A DNA stretch of 35,111 nt. Origin: Williamsoniiplasma lucivorax ATCC 49196. Its GTDB lineage: Bacteria; Bacillota_I; Bacilli_A; Mycoplasmatales; Mycoplasmataceae. Position 1 is the stretch's first letter. Each line of letters starts with the position of its first letter. The stretch is taken from NCBI RefSeq assembly GCF_000518285.1, contig NZ_JADH01000015.1, positions 1 through 35,111 on the forward strand, written 5' to 3'. The notes beneath the pieces were generated by a model, which was not told where the DNA came from, did not search any database, and saw only the letters and a list, made by a program, of their open reading frames with translations. This document shows positions 18,395 through 29,117 of the stretch, piece after piece. A program made the translations under genes and the position numbers.

Positions 18395-21074
18395 TAAATT
18401 TTCCTTGTGCAAGGTGTTTGTTTCCTCCACCTTGAGTTTTAATGCCTGGCATATTTTTGAAAAGATCAATAGCTGGATATTTGTCTTGTAATGTTTCACT
18501 AACAGCGACAATAATAAAATTCCCTTGCTCAGATTCACTCATTAAAATGATAATAACTTCAGCAAATTGATTTCTTAATTGATCAGCTAACATTTTTAGT
18601 TCTTGCATATTTAAATCATTAGCATATACCTTAATTTGTTGAATCCCATTTTCATTAATACTTGGTTCAAGATTTTGATAAGCTGCTAATTTTAAATTAG
18701 AATTTTTCAAAGCTACTTGCTTTTCAAAGAAATAAACTTTTTGTTGGAATTCTCACACCATATTTTTGAATTCTTGGATTTGTTGACGATCCATTTTAAA
18801 GTTTTCAATTAATTCAAACATTGCTTCAATTTCAGCAGCAGTTTCACTACCTTTTAATTGGTGATATTTATTCATCAATCCACGAGCATTTTCTAATTGT
18901 TCACTTCATTGTTGTTCATAATATTGAGCGACTGTTTTAAATGAAGTTAAACATTTAATACGGAAAACTCCACTACCTTTTGACTCAATCCCAGTAATGA
19001 CAAAATCTTCAATCACTTGGGTATTTTCAACATGAGTTCCACCACAAAGTTCTGATGAGAAATCACCAAATTGGACAACACGCACAATTTCATCATATTT
19101 TTCTGTAAAGAACGCTAGGGCATGATATTTATCAACTGCTTCTTGCATTGAAACGAAATGTACTTCTCTTTTAATCGCTGCTTTAATTTTTTTAAGAACT
19201 AAATTTTGGGTGGTGATTAATTCTTCAGGGGTGATATTACGATTAAAAGTAAAGTCCATACGTAAACCAAATTCATCATTATATGAACCTGATTGCATGA
19301 CTAAATCACCTAACACTTCACGCAAAGCAGCATGAATCATATGTGTTCCAGAGTGGTTTTTCATGGTGTAAATGCGTTTTTCTTGGTCCACATTTGCCTC
19401 TACTAAATCATGCATGCTTAATGTTCCTTCAACATTAACACGATGAATGTTTTGTCCTAATGGTCCTTGTTGAACATCATCAACAACTCCCATCCCTTTT
19501 AATCCTTGAATAGTTCCATGATCGGCAGCTTGCCCACCTTTTTCCGCATAGAATGGTGTTTTATCTAAAATGATGTATCCGGTAGTATCAGTAATTTCAT
19601 CAACTTGTTGATCATCAATAAACATGAAAACAATTTTACTATCTTTGTGAGTCATTTCTTGTCAACCAGTAAATTCTGAATCAACATGCATTTTAGTAAA
19701 TAATTCGTTTTGATTATCTCAAGCTTTTAATTCTTTACGACCACTACGAGCCTTTTCTTTAGCTTGATTTAACAATGCTTCAAATCCTTGCAAATCAACT
19801 TCAACATTATTGTTACGAGCAATTTCCATTGATTGTTCAATTGGAAAACCAAATGATTCAAAAAGTAGCATCGCATTTTCAGCACTGACTTTACCTTCTT
19901 TTTTAATCATTTCTTCTAACAAATCAAACCCTTTTGATAGTGTTTGTAAAAACTTAGTTTCTTCATTTTTAATCGTTTCCACAATAATCGCTTTTTTAGT
20001 TGCTAAATAAGGATAAAATTGTCCCATACTTGCAATCACTTGGTCAACTAATTGGTATAAGAATGTGTGGTTAATCCCTAATTCTCTTCCATAAATTGAA
20101 CTACGACGAATTAAACGACGAATGATGTACCCACGATCTTTATTTCCAGGAAACACCCCATCAGCAATGGCGAAAGTCACAGCACGAATATGGTCGGCAA
20201 TCACTTTGAAAGCTGTGTTAATACGTGTTTGTTTTGGATTTGGATTAGGATAATTTTCCATTGAATATTGAAAATTACCACCAACCATTTTTTCAATCGC
20301 TTGAATTGTTGGTCAAAAAATATCAGTTTCAAAATTAGTTGGTGTGTTTTGGCAAAGTGAGGCCACACGTTCCAAACCAGCACCCGTATCAATATTTTTT
20401 CTTGGTAATTCTGTATAGTTATTATGACCATCATTATTAAATTGTGAAAAGACAATGTTTCAAATTTCAATATAACGATCATTTTCCATATCTTCAGCTA
20501 ATAATTTAGTACCAAGATTTTGTGGGTCTCACTCAATTCCACGGTCATAAAAAATTTCCGTATTAGGTCCACATGGTCCTTGCCCAACATCTCAAAAATT
20601 GGTATCTCTGCCACCTTTAAAAATATGATCCGGTTTAATTCCAATAATCTCAGTTCAAATTTTGTATGCTTCTTCGTCTTCATTGAAAACTGTAATGTAC
20701 AGTTTTTCAGGATCCATGGCAAATCATTTTTCACTTGTTAATAATTCTCAACCAAACTCAATGGCTTCTTTTTTGAAGTAATCACCAATTGAAAAATTAC
20801 CTAACATTTCAAACATGGTTTGATGACGAGCAGTCACCCCAACATTTTCAATATCATTGGTACGAATAGATTTTTGGGAATTTGTTAAACGTGGTGAGGG
20901 GGGTGTTTTACGCCCATCAAAATATGGTTTTAAAGTCGCCACACCAGAATTAATCCATAGTAATGATGGATCTTCAACAGGGATTAATGAAACTGGTGCT
21001 AAAAAATGATGTTCTTTTGATTGAAAAAAATCAATTCACATTTGTCTAATTTCATTTGATGATAATTTTTTCAT
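18387..21074 (-). CDS. alaS: Alanyl-tRNA synthetase
   Basis: This 895-aa class II enzyme charges tRNA-Ala and edits mischarged Ser and Gly. The start reads [17 protein letters not shown], and the aminoacylation core has [20 protein letters not shown] and the GLERVAS motif. The editing domain shows its zinc ligands His574 and His578 (NHSGTHMIH) and Cys677 and His681 (CGGTHVENT). The C-terminal domain ends with the glycine-rich [16 protein letters not shown]. Length is normal. Many Trp codons are TGA. The ATG at 21074 follows AAGGAGG by five bases. It is divergent from the HAD gene, with a shared 185-nt control region. I see no T-box. Confidence 0.97.
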
Positions 21075-21259
21075 AAAAACCTCCTTGGTTTTTTAATTTA
21101 TTGATATTTTACCTTATTTGTTTTTTAATTCCTTAAACAAAATTTTATTTTTCCATTTTAATCTCAAAATTGTTTCTGAAAAAACTAAATTTTGGTGGTT
21201 TTAAATTATAATATTTGAGTATATAAATTTACTACTAAATAATTACCAAGGAGGTATTT
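21075..21259. promoter_or_regulatory. Divergent promoter region alaS/HAD
   Basis: Both genes have AAGGAGG ribosome binding sites at the region's ends. A plus-strand TATAAT (21207-21212) is a candidate -10 for the HAD gene, but no good -35 is at the right distance. On the minus strand TAAAAT near 21106 is a weak candidate for alaS. No riboswitch or T-box motif was seen. Confidence 0.35.
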
Positions 21260-22138
21260 ATGAAAATTGAGACATCAAAAAAACGACTTATTTTAGTTGA
21301 TTTAGATGGAACTGCTTTACAAAATGATGGCAAAACCATTCATCCCAAAACCAAAGAAGCTTTGCTCGAAGTGCAAAAACAAGGTCATATTGTTTGTCTT
21401 GTAACAGGGCGACCTGTACGTGCTTCTTTGCAATATTATCATGAATTAGGTTTAGATACTTTACTCACAAATTTTGATGGCGCACATATTTCTGATCCCA
21501 TTAAAAGAGAATTTAAACGTTTAGTTTTTTCGATTAACTATGACATTATTATGGAAATTTTAAATGATGAAATTATTAAAGATTCTATCGAAAACTTGAT
21601 GTTGCAAAATTACGATCGCGTCTTAATTTGAAAAAAAGATGCTGAATTAGAAAACTTCTTCCACTTATCTGAAATTAAACAAGATGCTGGTGAGACTTTG
21701 ATTGTTGGCCATCCTCAAGAAAATTGAAAAGGTCCTTCCACTAACATTGTGTTGAAATTAAAAGGAACCAAATATTTACATCGTGTGATTCGTAGTTTGG
21801 GTAGATTTCAAGATGCTGTAAAAATTCAAAGCGGTGTTTTGTATGGGGTCAAAACCAAAGATAAAGACCCAATTTTAACTTTAACTAACAAAAATGTGGA
21901 TAAAGGTTTTGCTGCTGAAATTCTTGCACAATATTACAACAAAGATATTCGTGATGTGATTGCTTTTGGTGATCAATTAAATGATTTTGAAATGTTAAGA
22001 AAAGTTGGAATTGGAATTGCGATGCAAAACGGGGCTTCCACTTTAAAATTTATTGCTAACGGAATTACCCATAAATCAAATGATAATGGCGGTGTTGGTG
22101 ATTACATCACTCGTTTATTAAAAGGTGAAGAATACTAA
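21260..22138 (+). CDS. Cof-type HAD-superfamily phosphatase
   Basis: This 292-aa protein belongs to the Cof/YidA-like HAD hydrolases (class IIB cap). Motif I is DLDGT (nucleophile Asp14, Asp16), motif II is the Thr in LVTGRP, motif III is Lys215, and motif IV is GDQLND (Asp238 and Asp242). Such enzymes dephosphorylate small phosphorylated metabolites such as sugar phosphates or cofactors; the exact substrate is not readable. Mollicutes often have several copies. It stands alone on the plus strand, divergent from alaS, and ends at a terminator that overlaps its stop codon. Confidence 0.9.
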
Positions 22139-22151
22139 GTATTCTTTTTTT
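22128..22151 (+). terminator. Terminator overlapping the HAD gene stop
   Basis: AAGAATAC (22128-22135) pairs with GTATTCTT (22139-22146), and the loop is the stop codon TAA. A run of seven T follows (22145-22151). It also sits against the 3' end of the convergent lipoprotein gene. Confidence 0.8.
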
Positions 22152-23598
22152 AATTTCCTTGTTCGTTAATTTTAAAATTAGGTTGGTGTGGTTGTTTCCA
22201 ATTTTTATTATTTGTAAAATCTGTACAGTTTTGAATTTGACTCACTTCTCAATTTGATAAGTTTTGGCGAAATGAAAGTGCTCCATTAAACATTGAATTC
22301 ATATTCATGACTGTTTGAGTTTCCCAACTAGCTATATCTTTATTAAACAAAATCGCATAATTAAACATCCCTTCCATATTATTAACGTTAGTTGTATTTC
22401 AAGAAGAAATATCACCATTAAATTTAATGGCTGAATTAAACATATTACTCATGTTAGTTACTCTCGCTGTGTTTCAAGCATTACCTTCACTTTTTAAATC
22501 TTGATTGAAAAATAAGGCTTGTTTAAACATGCTTTCCATATTTTCTACTCTGGAAGTATCTCATTTGGAAATATCATTATTAAATGAAACTGAATCACTG
22601 AACATGAAGCTCATGTTTGTTACATTTGAAGTAACTCAATTAGAAATATCACCATTAAATGAAACTGCTGAATTAAACATATGATTCATGTCTTCAACAA
22701 GTGATGTGTTTCAAGCATTATCGCTGGTTGTTAAATTTTGGTTGAATAAAATCGCTTGACTAAACATAAAACTCATATTTTTTACCAGTGATGTGTTTCA
22801 AGTTAAAATATCACTATTAAAAGCGATCGCACTTTGAAACATCCCTTCCATCGTTGTGACTTTCCCAGTATTTCAATTAGAAATATCACTATTAAAAGCA
22901 ATGGCTGAATTAAACATATTAGACATGTCTTGGACATTAGCAGTATTTCAAGTGATTAGGTCTTGATTAAATTCGACAGCCCCATTAAACATCGATGCCA
23001 TATTTTCAATTTGTGAAGTGTCTCAACTAGCAAGGTCATCGTTAAATTCAGCAACACCAGAAAATAAATTTTCCAAACTTTTAATGTTTGAACTAATATA
23101 ACTTGGAGCAAACATAAGATCACTTGGCATTTTGTGAGCAGTGCGGGTTTCAGTATCTCAACCAATATGAATAATTTCTTTAGTTTTATCAGGTGCACTT
23201 TCAGCAATTAAATATGCTTTGCCGAGATCATCTAAAAAGACTGTGTGATTTTCTGTTGTTTTGTTTAAAACTTGATACAAACTTAACTGACCAACATATT
23301 GTGAATAATCTGTTGGAGTAAAAGTAAATTTTTTAACTTTTTTTTCTGTATCTGCAAATTCTTCTGAGATATTCATCGCATTTGGAACATCAAGTTCTTG
23401 GCCAATTTTTTCAACTAATTCTTGAGTAGTTCAAAATTCTTCTTTGGTGAGAATGATTTGTTCTATAGCTGAATTGATAGTGCGAATATCGATTTTGGGC
23501 GGTAAACTTCGACTACATCCGATTACAGCCAGAGAAGTGATGCTTATTGTTGAAGCGATTAAACCTAGACCTCCTAATAAACTAATTAATTTTTTCAT
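22150..23598 (-). CDS. BspA-like (DUF285) repeat lipoprotein
   Basis: This 482-aa protein begins with a lipoprotein signal peptide, MKKLISLLGGLGLIAST, and a lipobox ending in Cys28 (AVIGC), so it is anchored in the membrane facing outward. From about residue 175 it carries about 11 repeats of roughly 25 residues of the DUF285/BspA type, with the pattern V-NMS-MF--A--FN-DIS-WNTS. Two repeats have a four-residue insertion before AWNT. The Trp in most repeats is TGA. Such proteins in mycoplasmas are surface antigens or adhesins. A longer in-frame start at 23625 is possible, but AAAGGGA lies 8 nt before ATG 23598. An RBS hairpin and a palindrome lie upstream. Confidence 0.88.
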
Positions 23599-23630
23599 TT
23601 GCTTGTTCCCTTTGTTCTTTTGCAAGCAAA
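23598..23630 (-). promoter_or_regulatory. Hairpin around the ribosome binding site of the BspA-like lipoprotein gene
   Basis: TTTGCTTG (23598-23605) and CAAGCAAA (23623-23630) are perfect complements; the Shine-Dalgarno AAAGGGA falls in the 17-nt loop and the A of ATG is in the stem. This fold could modulate translation. Confidence 0.35.
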
Positions 23631-23639
23631 AATTTAGTC

Positions 23640-23673
23640 TTATTTTTAAAAGTCAGCTAACTTTTAAAAATAA
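23640..23673. repeat. 14-nt perfect inverted repeat upstream of the lipoprotein gene
   Basis: The arms at 23640-23653 and 23660-23673 are perfect complements (core TTTTTAAAAGT) around the loop CAGCTA. It lies in the region where the lipoprotein promoter should be and could be an operator; no strong T-run supports a terminator. Confidence 0.5.
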
Positions 23674-23760
23674 AAACAAGTGATTAATCATTCTTGCTTT
23701 GTTCTTATCCAAAAATAATTATAAATCCTTATTTAAGAATTTTCCAAATTAAAATTAATA

Positions 23761-23786
23761 AAAACAAGCCACTTTTGGCTTGTTTT
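23761..23786 (-). terminator. Terminator of the pepF operon
   Basis: AAAACAAGCC (23761-23770) pairs perfectly with GGCTTGTTTT (23777-23786). On the minus strand a T-rich run follows. It lies 11 nt after the pepF stop. Confidence 0.85.
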
Positions 23787-23797
23787 GACATAAAATT

Positions 23798-25594
23798 TTA
23801 TTTTTTTAATAAAATTTTTAACTCTTGAAGATAAGCATCAATTGCTTTAATTAAAGGTAAATAGGTCGCTTCTTGGGTGAAATCAATACCTGCATCAAGC
23901 ATGATCTTCATTGGTTCTTGACACCCACCAGCTTTTAAAAAGTTAAGTGTGGTTTGAGTGTTACCAGCTTGAATATCTTGGTACAATTTAAAACTAGCCA
24001 CCACATCAATCGCATATTTATAGACATAATATGGAGAATGAAAGAAGTGCGAAATATAAGGCCAAACATAAGTCAGACCTTGGGTGTCGGGTTCTTGATC
24101 AAACACATCATAACCATATTCAGCACGAGTTTGGGCAAATAGCTTGCCCAAAATATCAGCTGTTAATGGTTGGTCATTTTCCACAAGTTGGTGTGCTTGG
24201 TATTCAAAGGCTGAATATTGAATTTGGGTCGTGAAGGTCCCAATTAAATCTTTAATGCGATGTTGAAGTAAATAAATTTTTTCATCATCATGAGCTGCAT
24301 GTTGATACATATAATCAAACAATAAATGTTCATTAATTGTTGAGGCCACTTCAGCTACAATAATTGGATAATTATTTAATGGATAAGGTTGGGTTTGATC
24401 AGCAAATAAGGTGTGGACTGAATGGCCAATTTCATGAGCTAAAGTATTAACCGAACCTAATTTATCATCTCAATTCATCAAAATAATTGGGTCTAACCCA
24501 GACCCACCTGTTGAATAGGCACCATGACGTTTATTTGTATCTTCATAATAATCAATTTTGTTGTTGGACCAAGCAATTTCTAATTTTTGAATATACTCTT
24601 CACCCATAATCTTTAAGGCTGCTCGAATGATTGTTTTTGCTTCTTCAACATTAAACTTACGGTCATAATTTTTAACTAATTTTAAAGAATAATCACTTAA
24701 ATAAAATTTTTCCATTTCGAAATGTTCTTTCACCAACTGCACATATTCATGCAATCCTTGATGATATTTTTTCCCGACTGCTAAAAGTTTTAAATAAGTA
24801 GCTACTGGCACTGCATCATCACTCAAGCTTGCTTGTAAAGTTGATTCATAGTTGCGAATTTGCACAGTTTCCACATCGCCTTGTAAAATCCCTTCATAAA
24901 TTGAAGCAAAAGAATGTTTGTGGTCAGTATAGTTTTTATTAAAGATTGTAGCCACTTCTAAACGGTATGCTTGCTCTTGAATTGGATCAGTATCTTCAGC
25001 AATTTCAGCCATTAAACTTTGGGTTAAAATCTGTTGTTTATTTTGATAAACAACTTCTTCATCACGACGATCAGCTGAAGCTAAAGTATCATAAAGCGCA
25101 TGAATCGCACCACGGCTTTTCCCAACTTTAGATAATAATTCTTCATCATGTTTTGTTAATAAATGCTTGGCATTTTCAAAGAATTTTTTAAATCCATACT
25201 GATATCGACTATATTCAGGATCTGAATTTAAAAAAATCATAATAGTCTCTTCACCAACTTCTTTCAGTTCTGGTTCAATAAAAGCAGTGGCAATCGTAAT
25301 CTTTTGACATTCATTATCCAATAATCCTTCCAGTTCTTGAAAGTTTTGGTTAGCTGTATCAGTATCACCATCATGTAAATACATCATCATTTTGTCCAGA
25401 ATGATTTCTAGTTCACGTTCTAATGCTAAATAACGAAAAAAGACTTCTTTTTGCTTTAAACGATTTTGAAAAAGCTGATATTCTTCAGCTTTTTCAACCA
25501 TTAATTTTAAATCTTTTTTTCATTGTTGATCATTTTGATACAAATGAGAAAAATCTCATTTGTATTCTGAGCTGGCATCTTTTCTTTTCATCAT
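23798..25594 (-). CDS. pepF: Oligoendopeptidase F (peptidase family M3B)
   Basis: This 598-aa cytoplasmic zinc peptidase cleaves imported oligopeptides to supply amino acids. The catalytic motif is LAHEIGHSVH with His387, Glu388 and His391, and a downstream Glu in IVAEVASTINE as the likely third ligand. Further PepF features are GGSGLDPIILMNW before the motif and SPYYVYKYAID near the end. Length is typical (about 600). Two adjacent ATGs (25594, 25591) are possible starts with a weak AGAAAGA site. The 14-nt gap to the preceding 228-aa gene suggests an operon with translational dependence. Confidence 0.95.
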
Positions 25595-25608
25595 TAATCT
25601 TTCTAATT

Positions 25609-26295
25609 TTATTTTTTAGCTTTTTCTTCTAATTCGGCAATTTTTTTATTTTGTTCTTCAATTAATTGGTCCATACGTTTAGTTGCTTCTTCAAAAAATA
25701 AAATTAGATTAGTTTGTAAAATCGAGAAAATATTAATTTTTTGTGCACGTTGTTCTGGTGTCATTTCTTGATTTAATTCTTTTAATTTAGTGTAAAAATC
25801 TGGTAATCCAGCATTAATCGCATTGACAATTCTTTGCATTGGCATGGCTTTGATATTGAATTCAATAAACTCATCAGTTTGCATGGCTTTCATTTTTTCA
25901 ATTGTTGAATATGCTTCTGTCTCAAAAGTGATTGCTTTGTTTTTCACTAAAATATTATAAATATCAATTAATATTTGAATATTAGTACTGTTAATTGGTT
26001 TATCTGATCATGGTTCATCATTAACTGTTAAAACATCTAAATCTTTAGTTTCAACAATCCCTAATTTATCTTTAAAAACATCATAAAGTGCTTGTTCATT
26101 CATGTCGCGATTGACCAAATCAGAAATAATTGATGCAAAGTATTTGGCATCAATTCCTAGCCCTAAATGTTGACCAGGTTTATTCGGATCTGGTCTCACC
26201 AAAAGAAAGGGAAAATTTCCACTTAAAATATTTTTACCTTCAATATCATGCATTTTTTTTGCATTATATAAAGTTCATGTTGTTAATTTCATCAT
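25609..26295 (-). CDS. Unknown protein, 228 aa, upstream of pepF
   Basis: I do not recognise this protein. It begins MMKLTTWTLYNAKKMH (Trp from TGA), has no signal peptide or membrane helix, and ends in a charged helix likely to form a coiled coil (EEATKRMDQLIEEQNKKIAE). The first half contains FPFLLVRPDPNKPGQHLGLG, which is the most distinctive stretch. GGAGG lies four bases before the first ATG (26295) and seven before the second (26292). It is co-transcribed with pepF, so a role in peptide use is possible but not shown. Confidence 0.8.
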
Positions 26296-26365
26296 AACAC
26301 CTCCATTCTCTTAATTTTACCAAACAAACTTCAACTCAATAATAAAAAATATTCAGGCATAGAAA

Positions 26366-26406
26366 AAGTGGTCTAAAACTATTGCATTCAATAGTCATAA
26401 CCACTT
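26366..26406 (-). terminator. Compound hairpin terminator of the Cys/Lys-rich small gene
   Basis: Outer arms AAGTGGT (26366-26372) and ACCACTT (26400-26406) enclose a second perfect stem ACTATTG/CAATAGT (26378-26384 and 26389-26395). On the minus strand it ends in TTTTTC. It lies about 45 nt after the small gene's stop. Confidence 0.65.
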
Positions 26407-26450
26407 ACAAGATGAAATTTAAAATATTAAATCGTTAAAAATTAACGTTA

Positions 26451-26564
26451 TTATTTTTTCTTTTTGTCGTCGTGTTTTTTTTCAGAACTTGCACATTTTG
26501 TTGAACTATTTGCATGTACTTTTTTACACAATCCGCAAATTTTTGATTCAGCCATATTCATCAT
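26451..26564 (-). CDS. Small Cys- and Lys-rich protein, 37 aa
   Basis: This short frame has its own AAGGGAG ribosome binding site six bases upstream, a terminator downstream and a candidate promoter, so it is probably real. It begins MMNMAESKICGLCKKVHANS and ends in a basic stretch, HDDKKKK. Cys10-x2-Cys13, His17 and Cys24 could bind zinc or another metal. A second ATG (MNMAE, 26558-26564 region) is an alternative start. Its family is unknown to me. A conserved-looking hairpin lies in its 5' leader. Confidence 0.7.
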   Translation of the reverse strand: MMNMAESKICGLCKKVHANSSTKCASSEKKHDDKKKK

Positions 26565-26580
26565 GTTTTTCTCCCTTCAA

Positions 26581-26633
26581 AGTGGGTTATTCAGTTTGTA
26601 GATTAAATAATCCACTAATTTAAAATAATTATA
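26581..26633 (-). promoter_or_regulatory. Leader hairpin and -10 box of the Cys/Lys-rich small gene
   Basis: On the minus strand, TATAAT (26628-26633) is a perfect -10. The leader then holds an 11-bp stem (26581-26591 with 26606-26616, 10 of 11 exact, the other pairing as G-U in one orientation) with a 14-nt loop. Its base ends four nt before the Shine-Dalgarno. This may control translation. No clear -35 is present. Confidence 0.4.
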
Positions 26634-26712
26634 TTCCTTGTATTTCAATAAAATTATTTATTGCCAATAAAAAGAAATTTTTTGAAATGAGGCATGTTTT
26701 AAAAAGTAAATT

Positions 26713-26740
26713 AAAAATGCTAACATTTGCTAGCATTTTT
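26713..26740 (-). terminator. Terminator of the Thr-Glu repeat lipoprotein gene
   Basis: AAAAATGCTA (26713-26722) pairs perfectly with TAGCATTTTT (26731-26740) 16 nt after the stop; U-rich sequence follows on the minus strand. Confidence 0.8.
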
Positions 26741-26755
26741 AATAAATTATAGATT

Positions 26756-27445
26756 TTAATTAAGCTTGGGGTTAAGTATTTCTTTATAATTGGGTTCAAA
26801 ATTAATCATCGCTTCTAATAGTTTACTATTAAGTTGATTAATGTATTCTTGAAGATTCTTTGATGGTGCTGAATAAAGCAATAAAATAACTTCTAAGTGT
26901 TTATCTTGCATGATTTTAAACAATTCTGGTTTGCCATTACTTTGCAAAGCTCCTAAAAGAATTGCATCCCATAATGTTAATTCAATCTCAGTTGTGTCAG
27001 CTAGATTCAGTTGATCAAATCCTACAATTGCTTTTAATAGTTTTTTATTAGCCAATTCAACTTCATTATTTTGATGACTAACTCTAGTGTTTTGGTTGTC
27101 ATAAACTACTTTTGCTTCATCTCTAGTTTGTCGTAAATGTTCAACTCATGGTTTACCGCTTTTTGAAATCAATTCATTTGCTTTTTGAATTTTAGTATTC
27201 AAAGCTTTTAAATCTGTTCCTTGTAACTCTTCTAATAGTGGGTTGTCTATTTCAGTTTCTGTTTCAGTTTCTGTTTCAGTTTCTGTTTCAGTTTCTGTTT
27301 CGGTTTCTGTTTCAGTTTCTGTTTCAGTATCTGTTGGGTTAGTTACTTGTACTTCAGTTTCTTGATTATTAGTGCAAGCAATAGCAGTTGATGCAGCAAC
27401 ACTAACCATACCAAGCGAACCTAATAAACTTAATAATTTTTTCAT
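26756..27445 (-). CDS. Lipoprotein with a Thr-Glu dipeptide repeat
   Basis: This 229-aa protein starts with MKKLLSLLGSLGMVSVAAST and a lipobox ending in Cys24 (TAIAC). Mature residues 25-40 are followed by 13 uninterrupted Thr-Glu pairs, then a soluble, mostly helical domain of about 165 residues with no family I recognise. The repeat probably forms a flexible, negatively charged stalk that lifts the domain off the membrane. A TGA Trp splits the frame in the standard code. AAAAGGA precedes the ATG. It is a lone gene with its own terminator. Confidence 0.85.
27251..27328. repeat. Microsatellite of 13 hexanucleotide units (Thr-Glu)
   Basis: On the plus strand TTCAGT and TTCTGT alternate, giving a 12-bp higher-order unit, with one synonymous variant (TTCGGT, 27299-27304). 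Every unit encodes one Thr-Glu pair. Slippage would change stalk length without breaking the frame. Confidence 0.9.
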
Positions 27446-27640
27446 TGTAATTTTCCTTTTCTAATAAATATTTACTTTTCTTTTGTCAAAATAATTTTTC
27501 TTAAATGAACATCATTTTTCCAAACATAATGAGATAATATGTTATTTATTTTAAAAAAACAACCCAAAAAATGCTGAAAATTGAGCAAAATCACCTAAAA
27601 ATAAGTAAAAATTTAGTTTTTTGATGATTTATTGGCAAAA
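27446..27640. other. Non-coding region upstream of the Thr-Glu lipoprotein gene
   Basis: Very AT-rich. It must contain the lipoprotein promoter; TATTAT near 27537 is a weak -10 candidate. Nothing else was recognised. Confidence 0.3.
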
Positions 27641-27670
27641 ATGACTCTAGTAAGGTTTTACTAGAGTCAT
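27641..27670 (-). terminator. Terminator of pepA
   Basis: ATGACTCTAGTAA (27641-27653) pairs perfectly with TTACTAGAGTCAT (27658-27670); on the minus strand TTTTT follows. It lies 63 nt after the pepA stop. Confidence 0.85.
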
Positions 27671-27733
27671 AAAAATTAGTTTAATTGGTTTGTTTTTAAC
27701 TAAAAAACAAATAGCTTTATAGATTTAAAATGA

Positions 27734-29083
27734 TTATTTATTTAACATTTCAAATAGTGTTTTTAACATGATTGCAGTTCCACGACCTTTTTGATCAGCG
27801 GTTCCAGCAATATCTAAATGAATATATGGTTTTTCTTCAGCAAAGGCATTTAAGAAAGCAGCAGCAGTTGAACTTCCAGCTTCTCTTCCTTTTTCTGAAT
27901 TAGTTAAATCAGCAATTGGAGTAGCTTGCATCATTTCTAAATGTTCTTCAATTAAAGGTAATCTTCAGATGCCTTCACCTGAAATTTTTGCTGCTTGTTC
28001 AACTTCATTATATAATTCATCATTTGTTGAAAAAGCACCAGTGAATCAATGTCCTAAAGCAATAGTAATTGCTCCAGTTAAAGTTGAGGCTTCAATAACA
28101 CGATCAGCATTTAATTGACGGATTGCATAAGTAATTCCATCAGCTAAAACTAGACGTCCTTCAGCATCAGTGTTATCAATTTGAACAGTTTTACCATTCA
28201 TTGATGTTAAAACTGATTCAGGCATTGTTGCACTACCTCCAATGCGGTTATCTGTAAACATTCCAATGGCTACGACATTTGCTTTGGCTTTGGCTTTAGC
28301 TAAAGCCATCACAGTTGACAGCATAATTGCTGCTCCAGACATATCAAATTTCATACCATCCATAAATTGTGATGGTTTTAAATTATATCCTCCCGAGTCA
28401 AAAGTGATCCCTTTTCCAACAAGTGCAGTTTTGGGTAATTGAGCATCACTAGTGTATTCTAAAATCACCACTTGCCCTTCAACAGATGAACCAGCATTGA
28501 CACCAACAAATAGTCCCATACCCAGTTCTTTAGCTTCTTTAATTCCTAAAACTGTGGCTTTAACACCAGGAATTTTTTTAGCATCTTCAATAATTTTTTT
28601 AGCAAAGTAAACTGATGTCCCAATGTTTGGTGGGGTGTCTTGTAACATTCTAGTGTAATTCACCATTTCTGCTTTAATTTCTTGAATTGCTTTAATTTCA
28701 GTAAAGTTTTCTTTAGTCATTAAGTTATAAACAACTTTGTTGTCTTCTTTTTTACTTTTTAATGAATAGCTGTTAAAACTATGAAAATCAATAGTTTCAA
28801 AAATTGTGTTAAAAACAATTTTTGGTTCTAATTCTTTAGCAATCGCCAAAAATGAAGCTAAGTCCACATTAACATTCATTTTGTTAGTTGCTACAAAATT
28901 AGTCAATGCTTTTTTTAGTTGTTTACGGCGATCAGCTGTTTTCTCATTTAACACCATATAAATTTTGTGTTCACCACTAATAAATGTAGTTTTAGTATCA
29001 TCAGCTAAAACAAATTTGGGTAAATTTTTTTCACTAATGGCAACTAAAGTAATTTCTTCTTGGTTTGTGTTTAAATTAATCAT
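27734..29083 (-). CDS. pepA: Leucyl aminopeptidase (peptidase family M17)
   Basis: This 449-aa enzyme removes N-terminal residues from peptides using two metal ions, finishing the breakdown begun by PepF. The signature NTDAEGRL is at residues 304-311, and the metal and substrate site VGKGITFDSGGYNLKP and KFDMSGAA lie before it. The M17 N-terminal domain is shorter and more divergent, as often in mollicutes. TGA Trp codons interrupt it after ALGH. AAAGGAG precedes the ATG. It has its own promoter and terminator. Confidence 0.95.
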
Positions 29084-29117
29084 CGTTAAATATCTCCTTT
29101 ATGCTTAATTGTTTTTG

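Noticed and set aside
21075-21259. T-box riboswitch before alaS
   Set aside because: No T-box sequence or terminator/antiterminator pair could be seen.
22200-23100. CRISPR array from the regular 75-bp repeats
   Set aside because: The repeats are coding, diverged and contiguous without spacers; they encode DUF285 units.
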